From assembly GCA_023376005.1 (NCBI GenBank), contig CM042162.1, forward strand, positions 90,278,758 through 90,342,757: 64,000 bases of DNA, in the 5' to 3' direction. Each line of letters opens with the position of its first letter. The stretch's first letter is position 1. Made by a program: the position numbers and the translations under genes. Below, piece by piece: positions 52,285-63,690 of this stretch. The notes under the pieces were generated by a model that searched no databases, was not told the DNA's origin, and worked only from the letters and a program-made list of their open reading frames with translations. The DNA comes from Doryteuthis pealeii. Its lineage: Eukaryota > Mollusca > Cephalopoda > Myopsida > Loliginidae.

Positions 52285-52330
52285 ACACCGTACAGACTGT
52301 TTCGACTTTATTAAGTCTCATCAGCGATGT
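52285..52330 (-). ncRNA. Hammerhead ribozyme, intact core
   Basis: Best hammerhead in the window. Minus strand: ACATCG (52330-52325), CTGATGA (52324-52318), perfect stem II GACTT-AATA-AAGTC (52317-52304), GAAA (52303-52300), C-AGTCT-G, TA with cleavage expected after 52291 (GUA), then CGGTGT (52290-52285) pairing with ACATCG over six positions with one G-T wobble. All invariant positions are present. Confidence 0.85.
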
Positions 52331-52336
52331 ATACTA

Positions 52337-52412
52337 ACGACTTCCCTCCGACAGGAATCGAAACCGGGACCTCAGCAGGCATAGTCAGAGACCATATCGC
52401 TTCGGCCGCCGG
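52337..52412 (-). other. tRNA-like segment upstream of hammerhead
   Basis: Minus strand reads GAAGCGATATGGTCTCTGAC (A-box type) and GGTTTCGATTCC (B box), ending about 7 bases before stem I of the hammerhead. Confidence 0.6.
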
Positions 52413-52565
52413 TACATAGCGAACATCCTTTGCCGGGATTCACTTGTCAAGATTATTTTCTATAATTATCGAATTTTATGCGATACATGCATTATAATTG
52501 CCTTCAAGCAAAATACAAATAATAATTTATTCAACAATACTTCTAAAAAAAAAACATCCAAAAAT

Positions 52566-52567
<2 letters not shown>

Positions 52568-52612
<45 letters not shown>
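52568..52612. repeat. (TA)n microsatellite
   Basis: TA array. Confidence 0.95.
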
Positions 52613-52614
<2 letters not shown>

Positions 52615-52714
52615 CTTTTGTTGGCCATTTTATACACACATCAGGGTCCAATCTAGAATGATAAATGTTTTATTAGGGAAACACATTCTGAATTAATATA
52701 TGTTTATTTTATTT

Positions 52715-52915
52715 TTGTTTCTTAGTGTAGATCATATGAAAGAAGAGATGCTATCACATGAAAATATCGAACAATTATTTTTGTTCGAAAAGGAAAAAGG
52801 AATCGAAAACTACGTCATGCGATACAACAATGGAGAAAGAAAGAGAGAAAAGAAAAAGTCGACCTTCATTTCCGAATGATGGAAATAGAAAAAAAGAAAA
52901 AACAATTTAAAATAA
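52715..52915 (+). other. Repeated coding-like segment, copy 2
   Basis: Partner of 43030-43235; the frame is broken after about 30 codons. Confidence 0.35.
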
Positions 52916-52974
52916 CAAAAGGTTTACTGTAGAAGAAAATCGAAGAAAGGTTTCTTCAATGATTGATTGGCTGG

Positions 52975-53700
52975 TTGGCTGGTTTCTTGGTTTTTATGGC
53001 ATGTCAACCCTTGACGGGTTATTTCATGCTGAAGACATTTTTGTTTTATTCATTCTTGTTTAGTATTCGAATTTTTTTCGAGTCTTTTTTAAAAACTTTT
53101 TCACAACACATTCTTTATCTATTTAATCCATAGATAAGACTCTAAAACTTACTACCACTCTGGGTGAAAGTGGGCATGGGAGTAATGACAATGAAGGGGT
53201 ACTCTACACTCCCCAAAGCTCCAAAATTAGAATCTCACCACTAGATTCAGTTTAACGTTATACACAGCACACTAAGACCCTTAGCCACTGCCTCTAGCAA
53301 ATATATGATAAAATGGTTAGGGGCTTGCCATAAGACCAATACGGTTGGAACAATCATATATATATATACCAACCTCTCCGCATAGCAGGATGCGACACAA
53401 GGTCAATTTCTTAACCGGAATATAACAGGTTTGAATTCAGTTTTCCTTCTCCTTGACAAGTTGCCTTACCAAGGTTGAAGAGCCCCGTCTGCCCTACTAT
53501 TTACCCATAGCTGGAGAGAGTATAGTTTGATTCATACCTTTCCCAAAGGTATTGGCGCGATTTGAAATGCAAACAGTTTCGTCTCGGATTTGAACTTAGG
53601 TCGACGAGTCATTTCCTACGACTCTAACCATTATGCCACGCGACTCCATGGGACAATCATATAGGTGCTAGGCTTGACGTGACCAGCCGAATTGATCCGG
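52975..53700 (-). repeat. Repeat family R1 interrupted by S1
   Basis: R1 tail (TATGGCATGTCAACCC) to about 53360, S1 insertion, then R1 again (GACAATCATATAGGTGC) to about 53700. Confidence 0.75.
53361..53649 (-). mobile_element. S1 SINE in R1 with target duplication
   Basis: Flanked by GGAACAATCATATA (53347-53360) and GGGACAATCATATA (53650-53663), 14 bases with one mismatch. Full head with A box (revcomp GGCATAATGGTTAGAGTCG). Confidence 0.8.
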
Positions 53701-53800
53701 GTTGTGTTGGCGAGGGCCGGGCTCAGTTGGCAAGGGCTGGTATCGAACCATGAACCTTGTGGTTCAAACCGGATGCTCTACCGACTAATCTAAACCACAA
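53700..53800 (-). mobile_element. S2 SINE head fragment
   Basis: GAGGGCCGG and GGTATCGAACC, then GGATGCTCTACCGACTAATC. A further S2 scrap lies at 54180-54225. Confidence 0.65.
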
Positions 53801-54095
53801 TCTCTTATATTTAATATATATATATTTACTTTGTTTTATTTTCGAAGTTTCCTCCAGACATACAGATACACACAACTGCCATTTTTATATGTGTAGATTA
53901 CTCCCAGGAATTGTGTAAGTTTGTCAAATTCATTAATATAGAGAATAAATTTTATTTATTAACGAGGTTTCTGAAAATCTGAGTTAGAGTTGCCTCAAAA
54001 CAGTTATCATTCTAACATCGCAAACTATGATCACAAGATTTTGCTTGTTTTATACCTATTTCTTTTCGCATGATTTACAATTATTAACAAAGTTA

Positions 54096-54142
54096 AGCCC
54101 TGTTGATGGTTTGATTAAAACCGAAACACTTCAGTGTCGGCT
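54096..54142 (+). ncRNA. Hammerhead-like motif, imperfect core
   Basis: AGCC, CTGTTGATGG, strong stem II GGTTT-GATTA-AAACC (54108-54122), GAAA (54123-54126), C-ACTTCAGT-G, TC, GGCT. Stem III and the GUC site are perfect, but the core departs from CUGANGA and stem I is offset by three bases. Confidence 0.4.
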
Positions 54143-54225
54143 GTCTGTAAGTAGATCTTTGAACGACCCTCGTATTTCAGTTGTGGTTCCAACCGGATGC
54201 TCTACCGACTAAGCTAAACCACCCC

Positions 54226-54771
54226 TTCTTTTATAGATAGGTCGCCCTTATTGAACGACCCTCGTATTTCAGTTATTTCTCAAGTTTTGTTCGCATTTTC
54301 CATGTGAACTTAAGGTTGGCATTTTATTTTAAAAGTTTTTACGCATCATGGACAAATAGGAATTTGCCAAATCTCGGAAGGGGAAAATAAATTAGCATTG
54401 ACGTAACACACCTACCGCCACCACCGAACCCGAGGCAACAATCATTATTAAAGGTGCGAGGAAAGCACTTGTAATGGTTCTGCAACACTCCGAGGTGTGA
54501 AAGTTTGTAATGCATACGGTGATTCGGTGCCCGAGGGAGAAAAGCATGCGAGAAGGAAGAAATACAATCTATTGAAGAAATAAAAAGTATAAAGTAAACT
54601 ACAAATCCAACCCCTGCCACGCCCTTATTTTTGCTCAAAAAGCAAGCCCTGATGATATTTAACATATAGTCCTCTTCTGCTTTTTTTACGCCAGTACTCT
54701 CCGTTGGTATTTATCGTTTTGAAAAATCAAAGATAAAAATTCCTTCCGCCATTTTTTCGGTGAATCTGGGC
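54226..54771. other. Unassigned, with repeat copy at 54600-54770
   Basis: Includes the reverse copy of 51660-51790. The 108-codon minus frame 54339-54665 overlaps this repeat and has no recognisable domain. Confidence 0.45.
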
Positions 54772-54899
54772 TGTCGAATAGGACGAATGCACCTCTGCAG
54801 TGGAGTAAGACACCCTCACACCTATGGGGCCATCTTACTATACGATTTTCCCGGTTGTATTGCGCTTATGGCAAACACCCAACACTTTTATTATATATA
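54772..54899 (+). repeat. R1 start fragment
   Basis: GACGAATGCACCTCTGCAG onward, cut by the Helitron. Confidence 0.6.
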
Positions 54900-55553
54900 C
54901 TAGCAAATATATGCACCCTCCGTAGAGTGCAAGTATTTAAGTTTTAATGTAATAAAATATTGTATTAAATTAGAAATGCTAATGAAACTAAATAAGAATA
55001 CAGATAAAAAGATTTGAAACAGAGGGAGTATAATAAAAGATTTGAAACAGAGGGAGTATAATAAAAAATGGAACAACTGAAACTTACTCTTCCATCACTC
55101 TCGTCTTTCATTGTTATTTTTTCGAATTTAAGTATTTAGTTAAAAGAGGATGTGAAGAATAAAATGACAGTTATTTTATCTTGTTAATGGATTTCATTTA
55201 AGATTCATTGAAGAGATTTTTGCTTATATTCATTAAAATAAAACCAAACAATAGAAATCAATAATACTAAGCACATATTTATTAAATTCGATTTTTTAAT
55301 ATTAATATGCAAATTAGCCTTCCCGTTCACATTGTAAACCGCTATTTTGTTGTATATATAAATATAATTGCATGTTGTCAGTATGTAGACATAGTTAACA
55401 GTATTAATAATGTAAGACAATTTTATTAATAATTGAGGTTTAGATAAAAATAAAATCATGGAGAATGTGATGTCAATAACTAAGAGAATTGTGACTTGAG
55501 TAGGAATATAGTTTCGGTTACAGACAGAAAAACACACAATCTCCATTATAATA

Positions 55554-55556
<3 letters not shown>
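54900..55556 (-). mobile_element. Helitron Hel1, full length, inserted in R1
   Basis: CTAG at 54903-54900 and TC at 55556-55555; hairpin GCACCCTCCGTAGAGTGC on the + strand. The TA array 55557-55593 follows. Confidence 0.85.
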
Positions 55557-55594
<38 letters not shown>

Positions 55595-55597
<3 letters not shown>

Positions 55598-55885
55598 TAT
55601 CAACCTATCTGCACGAGCAGTATGTGACACAAGGTCAATTTCTTAAGTGGAGTTTAACAGGTTTGAATTTAGAGTTTACCTTTTTCTGGAATGTTTACCT
55701 AGCCAAGGTTAAGAACCTAGTGTACCCTACAATTTACCCGTAACTGGAGGGAGAAAAGTTAGATGCATACCTTTCCCAGGTGTATTAGTGCTATGTGAAA
55801 TGTGGTCAGTCTCATCTAGGATTTGAACTCGGGTCGACGAGCCCATTTTCTACGACTCTAACCATTACACCACCCGTCTCCATGT
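55595..55885 (-). mobile_element. tRNA-derived SINE, family S1
   Basis: Full length in reverse, from the 3' end (CAACCTATCTGCACGAG) to the A box (revcomp TGGTGTAATGGTTAGAGTC). Confidence 0.8.
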
Positions 55886-56180
55886 TCTATGAATGATGGT
55901 GACTGGAGATCTTCATGTCCTGGTATGATGCTAAACTGTATCTAGTGGTGAGGTTCCAATTCTGGGGCTCTGGGGAGTACGAATTACCTCTTCATTGCTA
56001 ATAATCCCAGGTTCAATCTCGCCCGGGTAGTAGTATATGCTAGGCGCCATCTATTGGGTAAATAGATAAAAAAATGAGTTATGTGTTTAAAAAATAAATA
56101 CCCAACAAGATTGAATAAAACAAAAACGTATTCGGCATAAAATAACCCAAGGGTTGACATGCCGTAAAATCCAACCCACT
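55886..56180 (+). repeat. Repeat family R1, 3' half
   Basis: GACTGGAGATCTTCATGTCC to ATGCCGTAAAATCCAACC. Confidence 0.7.
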
Positions 56181-56194
56181 AATATCAATACCTA

Positions 56195-56460
56195 CCTCAA
56201 TTATGCAGAAACATTAAACAGAAACTAGATAAAAACATTTTTCAGGTCAGTTAATTTTGAACCACGTAATTTTGAGAATCTGTGTTATGCCTCAAAGTTA
56301 CGTGGTTCAAAGTTAACTGACCTGAAAAAAATGTAAAAGTTTTTAAATAAAATAATTGGTGCATTATATCTTTTATTCATTAATATATCAACACTGAAAA
56401 TTTCATTAAATTCGGTTAATTCCCTAATTTTTGGTATTTTTTTTCTTTCGGCAGGATGAC
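56195..56460. repeat. Family F foldback
   Basis: Arms 56239-56286 and 56300-56340 (CAGGTCAGTTAATTTTGAAC and inverse) followed by the family F part CCGGTTAATTCCC-like. Confidence 0.65.
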
Positions 56461-56549
56461 ATACGACGGTAGAATTTAGGTGCGTTAATTTCGATTTAAC
56501 CGCAAGTATTATAACACTTTGTATTATTATACCTATTGATATAACTGTG

Positions 56550-56760
56550 TATGTTGACAGCGCTTTCAGTAGATGAGATATTTTTACCGAGGTATGTGAA
56601 ATGATCAACTAATTTCAGAGTCTGGCCATTTGATGCAGAGATTGTGCCATTTTATTAAGAACAAAAGAACTCTGAATTTCCAGCTGCGTAGCCTGGGGCA
56701 GCCAGCAAAAGGAATTGGCCTGAACGTGAACTCAGATAAAACCGAGTTCAATTTTTTCAT
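56550..56760. pseudogene. Two RTE-like LINE scraps, head to head
   Basis: Minus, 56550-56640: FTYLGKNISSTESAVN. Plus, 56690-56760: IGLNVNSDKTEF. Both match the LINE at 20845-22680, adjacent motifs now in opposite orientation. Confidence 0.6.
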
Positions 56761-56849
56761 CGTAATAAATGGTAGATATTCAGAGTCGATCCCTAATATC
56801 TTAAGCAAGATGAGATCATTTGGGAAATACAAAAAAATATATGTATTTA

Positions 56850-56935
56850 CCAACTTTTCCGTACGAGTGGGATGTGACACAAGGTCAATTTTTTAAGCGG
56901 AGTTTAACAGATTTGTATTCAGAGTTTCCCATCTC
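56850..56935 (-). mobile_element. S1 SINE 3' end fragment
   Basis: Only the last 85 bases of S1. Confidence 0.65.
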
Positions 56936-57029
56936 TTTGAATAATTGAATAACTGAATGTCTAAAAATGTACAACATATCCGTCATGGTCATAAACTTCA
57001 TCACGAAAGCCATGGACAATAGTGTAGAT

Positions 57030-58080
57030 TGATTTTTCACTTTTCTAAATATCAAATTTTCTCAAACAGTAAAAGTTGTATGTTGGTATAATAAATACTG
57101 ATACCAAAAATTAGATCTCTTACTTGTGTTGCATAGTGAGGTTTTTTACGGTACCAAATCGATATAATGTTGCATACCCTTTCTTACTTCTTACTTCTCT
57201 GGTCGTATTTTCTTCTGGCCGGCTTTGCTATTCTGATCGTCTAACATCTTGGCCTGGTCTCTTCTAAGGTCTGGACTTTCTTGGGGACTTCGGGTCTGGT
57301 TTCTGTTAGGGATTTCTCCTTATTAGAATCCCTGTGTCATTTTAGTTTTTAGTAACACAAGACTTCGATTTTCTTTTAATGTTATTTTATTCGGTAAATC
57401 CCCAACCCAGACATAACATAGCGCGCGTATGCAGAGTTACAGTTTAGACAGAGCATCATGGCCGACTGCTCTGTCTGACATCCACTGTAAAACTAAACTA
57501 AAGCTCCTTACTATTCTTAAACCGGAACAGGTTCTTCTATGCCTTCCGGTTCCCACGATTTATCCCCGGAAGGCAAGGTGAGGTGAGGTCAAACGCCGCC
57601 ACTCACTTTCAGGGCCATCAACTGCACTGATCGCCACCATATCTCTATACTACCTTACATAAGTATGAAAAGGTCATCCCCTCAGAATTACAGGGGATTG
57701 ACAATAATCTTATGCCACCGCATAGATTATGTAACACTTGCATCATTTTATGAGGAAATAGCATCAAAGATCGTCAGTTAACATGCACAAAATCCTCGTT
57801 TTCGCAACATTTGACCCAGAAATTGGTGAGAAAATTTAGCAATTTCAATATTTAAAACAGAAATTTTTTGTAAGATGAAATGAATAAGATATTATAACTA
57901 GAATTAAAATTGAAATTATCCCCCATCAACACCGACACCTCCGATATGTTACATTTTACCTCATTAATAACCAGGAGAACATTTTAAACGACTGAAATCT
58001 ATTTCCTCAGGCAAATTTTTGAATAAAAATATATTGTGGGATCATTTATTAATTGTTAATTTGCAACTTTCGCAACATAG
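57030..58080 (+). repeat. Repeat family E split by LTR-like element
   Basis: 57030-57126 and 57737-58080 join to match 61255-61640. Confidence 0.75.
57127..57736. mobile_element. Probable solo LTR
   Basis: 610 bases beginning TGTTGCATA and ending TATGTAACA, the TG...CA ends typical of LTRs with a short near-perfect inverted repeat. Flanked by CTTG (or ACTTG counting the shared A) on both sides. The matching family E copies at 61255 and 14715 lack it. No coding sequence; GC content is above that of its surroundings. Confidence 0.65.
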
Positions 58081-58639
58081 GAGACGTTACAGTTCCAAAA
58101 TCGATCTACCCTAACTAGAAAGAGATTAACAGTAGGAGGAAAACCCCAAGGAGAAGTGAACATGTAGCGTGGTCATAGGCATGCAGTGTGGCGTGGGCAG
58201 ATAACGGGGTCATGTGGTTGTTCAGGTCGGAGGGCATGAGGTTGACATGGAAAAGCAACATGCGAAACAGTTGAACATTTTTAACTCAGGCGTTAGGATT
58301 TATTTCTAGATCGCTAATGTGAGTTGTCCAGTAAGAGAAGAAAGGCTAGCATTGTCTACTAAGAGGGCACTTCGTTCTCACTATTTTCTTCACCTCTGGA
58401 CGACCTCTTAGTTCGGCTTGGGACACAACTTAGACCAGAATTTTTGTTCTCTGTCGGCCGCTCGACTCTTCTCAAACCCCGAGTTGTTCCCTTACTTCCA
58501 CTTGTGGTGTCGGGATGGAACATATCCGTTTCCGGTTCTTCTGTTGTTTCTACACTTGCGCACAAAATTTGAAACTTCCGGGTTTTATCTCGTTATTTTA
58601 AGTACATTAGTCATTCACCGGTGACTGGCTGACCTACAC
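58081..58639. other. No gene recognised
   Basis: Two overlapping 68-codon frames in opposite directions around 58360-58620; one is rich in Glu, Thr, Ser and Arg. No domain. Confidence 0.45.
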
Positions 58640-58812
58640 CGGGTGCTCTGACCTGATTCACTCTAGGTTCAATTTTAACATTTAAATAGATAAAACGAGT
58701 TTTAAAAAATTGTTTAAAAAAGAAATTGAATACCCAACAAGAATGAATAAAACAAAATGTCTTTGACATAAGATAACCTAACAGTGGTTGACATGCCGTA
58801 AAAACGAACCAA
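58640..58812 (+). repeat. Repeat family R1, tail part
   Basis: Ends GGTTGACATGCCGTAAAAAC. Confidence 0.6.
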
Positions 58813-58839
58813 TCTTACATTTAATGCATTACGGAGGTG

Positions 58840-59050
58840 CATTTGCGTAACGGTTATCGTAGGAAATAGAATTGGTGATCCAAATTCAAATTCTGATCAA
58901 ATCTATTTCACTTTACATTAGTACTCTTGGGAAAGGCATGAATCCAACTGTTCTTTCTCCAGCTATGGGCAAATTGTAGGGCTGATTGAATTCTTTCGCC
59001 TTGATAAGGAAACCAGTCTAGGAGATAGAAAACCCTCAATTCCAACGACC
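58840..59050 (+). mobile_element. S1 SINE, worn
   Basis: GTGCATTTGCGTAACGGTTA head through the body, ending in a CT array. Confidence 0.6.
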
Positions 59051-59052
59051 TT

Positions 59053-59107
<55 letters not shown>

Positions 59108-59556
59108 CTCTCTCAGCTAAAACATTTTTCTTTTCTTTTTTTTCTATTTTTCTTTCCCCAGAAATTAGACTTCTGTTTTTTTTATTCAATTTAAATTTAC
59201 TATAAGCCGATCATTACGTTACAAAAATCTAAATATGCATCTTCCCGGAAGTCTTCCTCTCACCGCTGCAAATCTTATAGCAATGATACGATACAATAAT
59301 ATATTTTGTAAATGCACAGGAAGCTACAATTTCTCGAAATCACAAAAAAAAATTAATCACATATGTACATGAATGATATTAAGATATTTTCTAAACAAAA
59401 ACAAAAATATATCTGATTGGAGGAAGAACACGACTTGCACCTAGTTTAGTCGAAAGTATTTCTTCCATCCTTCTCTTATTTTGAAAACCTAGTTCGCTTG
59501 CCAGATATGATATGCTTACGTACTCTAGTATGACAATTTTGGTATTATAAAGAGCT

Positions 59557-59627
<71 letters not shown>

Positions 59628-59815
59628 ACGATCGAAAAATAAAATGTTGTCAAAGAAACAAATTGACTTGTGCCCGAGTTGTTTTTAAAATCCCAAACAG
59701 GGTTACCCGGATTTTAATTTAAGAGTTTTCATACACTCTTAGAAACTTAGAAACTAAGACCAACTACGTTACCGTATTAATCAAAATCTGGTCGCAAAAA
59801 ACTCTCTCCATCAGT

Positions 59816-59870
<55 letters not shown>
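59051..59870. repeat. Three CT arrays in unassigned AT-rich DNA
   Basis: CT arrays at 59054-59114, 59560-59623 and 59820-59862. Confidence 0.85.
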
Positions 59871-60044
59871 GTGTGTGTGTGTAAGCGCCTCTTTTCACCA
59901 TGCTCATATAGAGCCAGGACACAGAAATAGAATTTTGGATTGAAAAATGTGCCATTCTCTTGACGAAAAATGAGAAACAACAAAAGGACTAGAACAATAT
60001 ACAATTTAACTAGTAGGACCTGTAGATATACCACAGTGTGATAA

Positions 60045-60240
60045 TTTAATTATTACAACGTGTTTATACCGTGATCTCCACCTCTTGAGATAGAACCAGC
60101 AACCACAGAATGCAGAGCTGAAACTTGGCATTCTGTGGTGACTGCTTAGATTGTGGTATACACTACTGATTAGACCTAATAAGGTCGAAACAGATGTCCC
60201 TGTTCCATATGTCGCACACGGTGGTCGTGGTAATTTAATT
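60045..60240 (+). repeat. Foldback repeat with hammerhead-like motif
   Basis: A short inverted repeat (CCACAGAATGC and GCATTCTGTGG) precedes CTGATTA (60166-60172, G8 mutated to T), a perfect stem II GACC-TAATAA-GGTC, GAAA (60187-60190), and stem III CAG-ATGTCC-CTG. Stem I is not convincing. Confidence 0.45.
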
Positions 60241-60379
60241 TGATTAAAAATAAAAAATGGATTTGGCATTAAATAACCCAAAATGTTGATATGCCATTAA
60301 TCAAAATAACAAACTATCGCCAAGAATATTGGGGTTCCTCTTTCTTGTTTTCATTCTATCCAAAACATTTTCCCATCTT

Positions 60380-61005
60380 GGCAAGGCCTCCTCCTATCAA
60401 TCCCTAGTGCCTATATGATTGTTTCAACCCTATGACACTAATGACAAGTCCCAACCCTTTTTATCATATATATGCTAAAGGGTTCTTAATGTCCTGGGTA
60501 TGACGTTATACTCTATCTAATGGCGAAATTCTAATTCTGGAGCTCTGGGGAATGTGGAATACCTCTTCATCACCGTTAATCGCAGGTCGACTCTGATCCG
60601 GAATGGTAGTACCTGTTAGGGTTCCATTTATGGGTTAAATAGAAAAAACATGAGTTTATAAACAAAATTGTATTATCCATTAAGAATGAATTTATTTCAA
60701 AACTTTGTTGGCATTAAATGACCCACTGAGGTTGCTATGCCTTAAACCAAAACAAAGAAAAACAATCTTCTTTCTGTGTAGACCCAGGTGTAAATTTACC
60801 GAGACGATTCTATAATCACTGGATACTCCGTCAAACTATGAGTATGTGTCGCAGTATATAACGCTCTTTTATACACTTTAAGTTATAAGTTTTAAAAATT
60901 TGTTTTAAAAAAACTGAATACCTATCAGGAATGAATAAAACAAAATCGTCTTCGGCATTAAATAACCCAATGCGTTGACATGCCATAAAACCCAACCAAC
61001 CAATT
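60380..61005 (+). repeat. Repeat family R1, one large and one tail copy
   Basis: 60380-60760 covers the middle to the tail; 60895-61005 is a tail alone. Confidence 0.7.
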
Positions 61006-61254
61006 TTCCCACCGAGAGTATTCGTCTTTTTTATGGCAACAGGTTCAAAAACTCTCTGACCTTACCAAAAATCAATAAGAACTAATTTTGTACGACTTAC
61101 TTATATCGAAAAAGATGAACTGGGGATTAAAATGTCACCAGCGAGAATATTTCTTGTAACACTCCCAGCATTCACCAGTGAGCGGAAAGGAAAGTTAGGT
61201 CAGACCGAGATATAGGGTTAGGCAATAGGGAGATTGATTTTTTTATTATTTTTT

Positions 61255-61640
61255 TTTTTTTTTTTTGAATATCAAATTCTCTCAAACAGCAGAAGTTGTG
61301 TGTTGGTATAATAAACACTGATACCAAAAACTAGATCTCTTTCTTGCACCATTGTTTGAGGAAATAGCATCAAAGATCGTCAGTTAAAATGCACTAAAAA
61401 TCCTCGATTTCGCAACATTTGACCCAGAAATTGGTTAAAGAATTTAGCAATTTCAATAATTAAAACAGAAAGGTTATAATATTAAACGAAACGAATAAGA
61501 TATTATAACAAGAATTCAAATTGAAAATATGCCCTCATCTAACGCTGAGAGTTCCGATATGTTACGTTTTACTTAATAAGTAAACTGTAACAGTGATGAC
61601 ATTTTAAAAGATTGAAATCTATTTCCTCAAAGGAAGGCAA
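61255..61640 (+). repeat. Repeat family E, uninterrupted copy
   Basis: Includes CTCTTTCTTGCACCATTG, the empty counterpart of the LTR site at 57127. Confidence 0.75.
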
Positions 61641-61644
61641 AGAA

Positions 61645-62640
61645 GAACAATTGACTCTTCACTGAAAAAAGTGTAGTATCAGATAAAAACATGCTACTTG
61701 ATTAATACATCACTTGGCAGTTAATTGTGTATCCAACCCATTCTGCTGTATTCCCAGTCAGTGAGAAAATAAAAATGAATATTGTTTTATTTTTTTAAAT
61801 ATATTTAACTGTTTTATTATATTTTGTTATTCCAGACATTTTGGGATGTAACAATTCAAACATAATCATTTATTATTTCTTTATATTTTTAAATTAATTT
61901 AATTCATTGTAATTTTGATTATTTTAATACCGTTGGGAAAGGTATGAATTAAATTAAATAAATTAATGAGAATTAAATTTCTACAGTAATCTACGTCATA
62001 CTAACTGATATATCCTAGTAAGGGATATATTCTGAAGTTCGTAGTTGGTATATATTATCACAGTAGTAATTGGTACATCCGTTGGTCAAGGTGTCGTCTA
62101 GCGAGTAAAGTTAGCTTGTCAGCATAAGGTCTGGTCAATCGAGTAAGTGTGGGTCATCCATATAAGGCACTTGACCAACACAGTGTCGACTATTTATACA
62201 TGAACTGTCCAATCAGATTATAGTAAGGGGGTACCAAGGTATTTACATATTCATTATATCACTAAAATACCAAAAGTGGAATATTTCATGTACCTATAAT
62301 TTTTAAAAATTCAATCAAGCAGAAGAAGAAAAAAAAACAATTGACAGCGTATTTACTCGTGTAGATAAATATTCTATAAAATTTAATTGTTAAATAAGTA
62401 ATAAGTTAGTTTTTCTTCATATTAGTCGAGAGTTATCTCCCCTAAGGAACATCTTCACTGAAAAAAGTGTAGAATCTGACAAAAACATGGCATATTGACG
62501 AATACATCACTTGTTGGCAATTAATTGTTTATCCAACCCATTCTGTTGTATTCCTGGTCGGTGAGAAAATAAAAATAAAACAAGACATATTTAACGTATT
62601 GTTATACGTTGTTATTCATAACATCTTGGAATATAACACA
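61645..62640. repeat. Direct repeat pair in AT-rich DNA
   Basis: 61650-61790 and 62452-62575 share CTTCACTGAAAAAAGTGTAG, AATACATCACTTG and CCAACCCATTCTG. The sequence between is unassigned. Confidence 0.7.
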
Positions 62641-62965
62641 GTTATTATTATAACCATTATTATAACTATTTGATATAACCATTATTATAACCATTATTAT
62701 AACTATTGATATAACCATTATTATAACTATTTGATATAACCATTATTATAACCATTATTATAACTATTTGATATAACCATTATTATAACCATTATTATAT
62801 AACCATTATTATAACTATTTGATATAACCATTATTATAACATATTTGATATAACCATTATTATAACCATTATTATAACTATTTGATATAACCATTATTAT
62901 AACATTATTATAACTATTTGATATAACCATTATTATAACCATTATTATAACTATTTGATATAACC
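62640..62965. repeat. 37-bp minisatellite
   Basis: About eight units built from ATTATTATAACC, ATTATTATAACT and ATTTGATATAACC; some units lose or gain one 12-base block. Degenerate ATTATAACC words continue to about 63055. Confidence 0.9.
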
Positions 62966-63059
62966 ATTACTATAATAATTATTATAACAATTTTTATAAC
63001 CATTTCTATGAGCATTATTATCAAAATTTGTATTATCCTTATTATAACCATTATAGTGA

Positions 63060-63604
63060 CTTCGATCCTCACCGGGTGTCTCACAACTGTGATATTGTGT
63101 TGTACTATACAGAGGTTCATGAATTTTAAAGCCGACACAGACATCTGAAATCAAATGAAAATTATATGTTATTATTAAATAAATGTATGATAATGTATAT
63201 TTGAAATATTTATAATAAATGTATTTGGAATAAATTTATTTAAGATATACATACTTTTTTATATTATTTATATTTAAAGTTTTATATTTCATATTTCATT
63301 TTATATTTATAACATATTTATTTTTTATTTCATGTTTTATTATATATTTTATATTATATTTATATTTATATTCATAAAATACTTATCTATATCTATATTT
63401 TATTTTTATATCTATATATTATTTCATTTTAATATTTACTTTTTTTTATATTTCTAAATTTCTAAAATGATATATCATTATCATATATATAAAATTATAT
63501 ATCATTATTGAATAAATGTATGATAATGTATATTTTAAATATTTATAGTACATGTATTTAAAATGAATCTATTTAAAATTAATGTATTTATTAAATGAAT
63601 GTTT
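63060..63604. other. No gene recognised
   Basis: Very AT-rich sequence with TTTATAT-type words and no coding frame. Confidence 0.55.
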
Positions 63605-63690
63605 ATAAGTCGTTGGGGTGTCCTACAGTTGGTATCTGCCAGACAACGAGGGAGTCTATGCCCTTTTCGCTCGTATTAGACCAGTGTTAC
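63605..63690 (-). mobile_element. S2 SINE 3' part
   Basis: AAGTCGTTGGGGTGTCC and AACGAGGGAGTCTATGCCC, matching the S2 3' end. Confidence 0.65.

Larger units (their letters stand above)
52180..52513. repeat. Palindrome carrying tRNA-like segment and hammerhead
   Basis: Arms 52180-52276 and 52426-52513 (TTCACTTGTCAAGATTATTT in the right arm) enclose, on the minus strand, a tRNA-like segment and an intact hammerhead. TA arrays lie at or near both ends. Confidence 0.85.
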
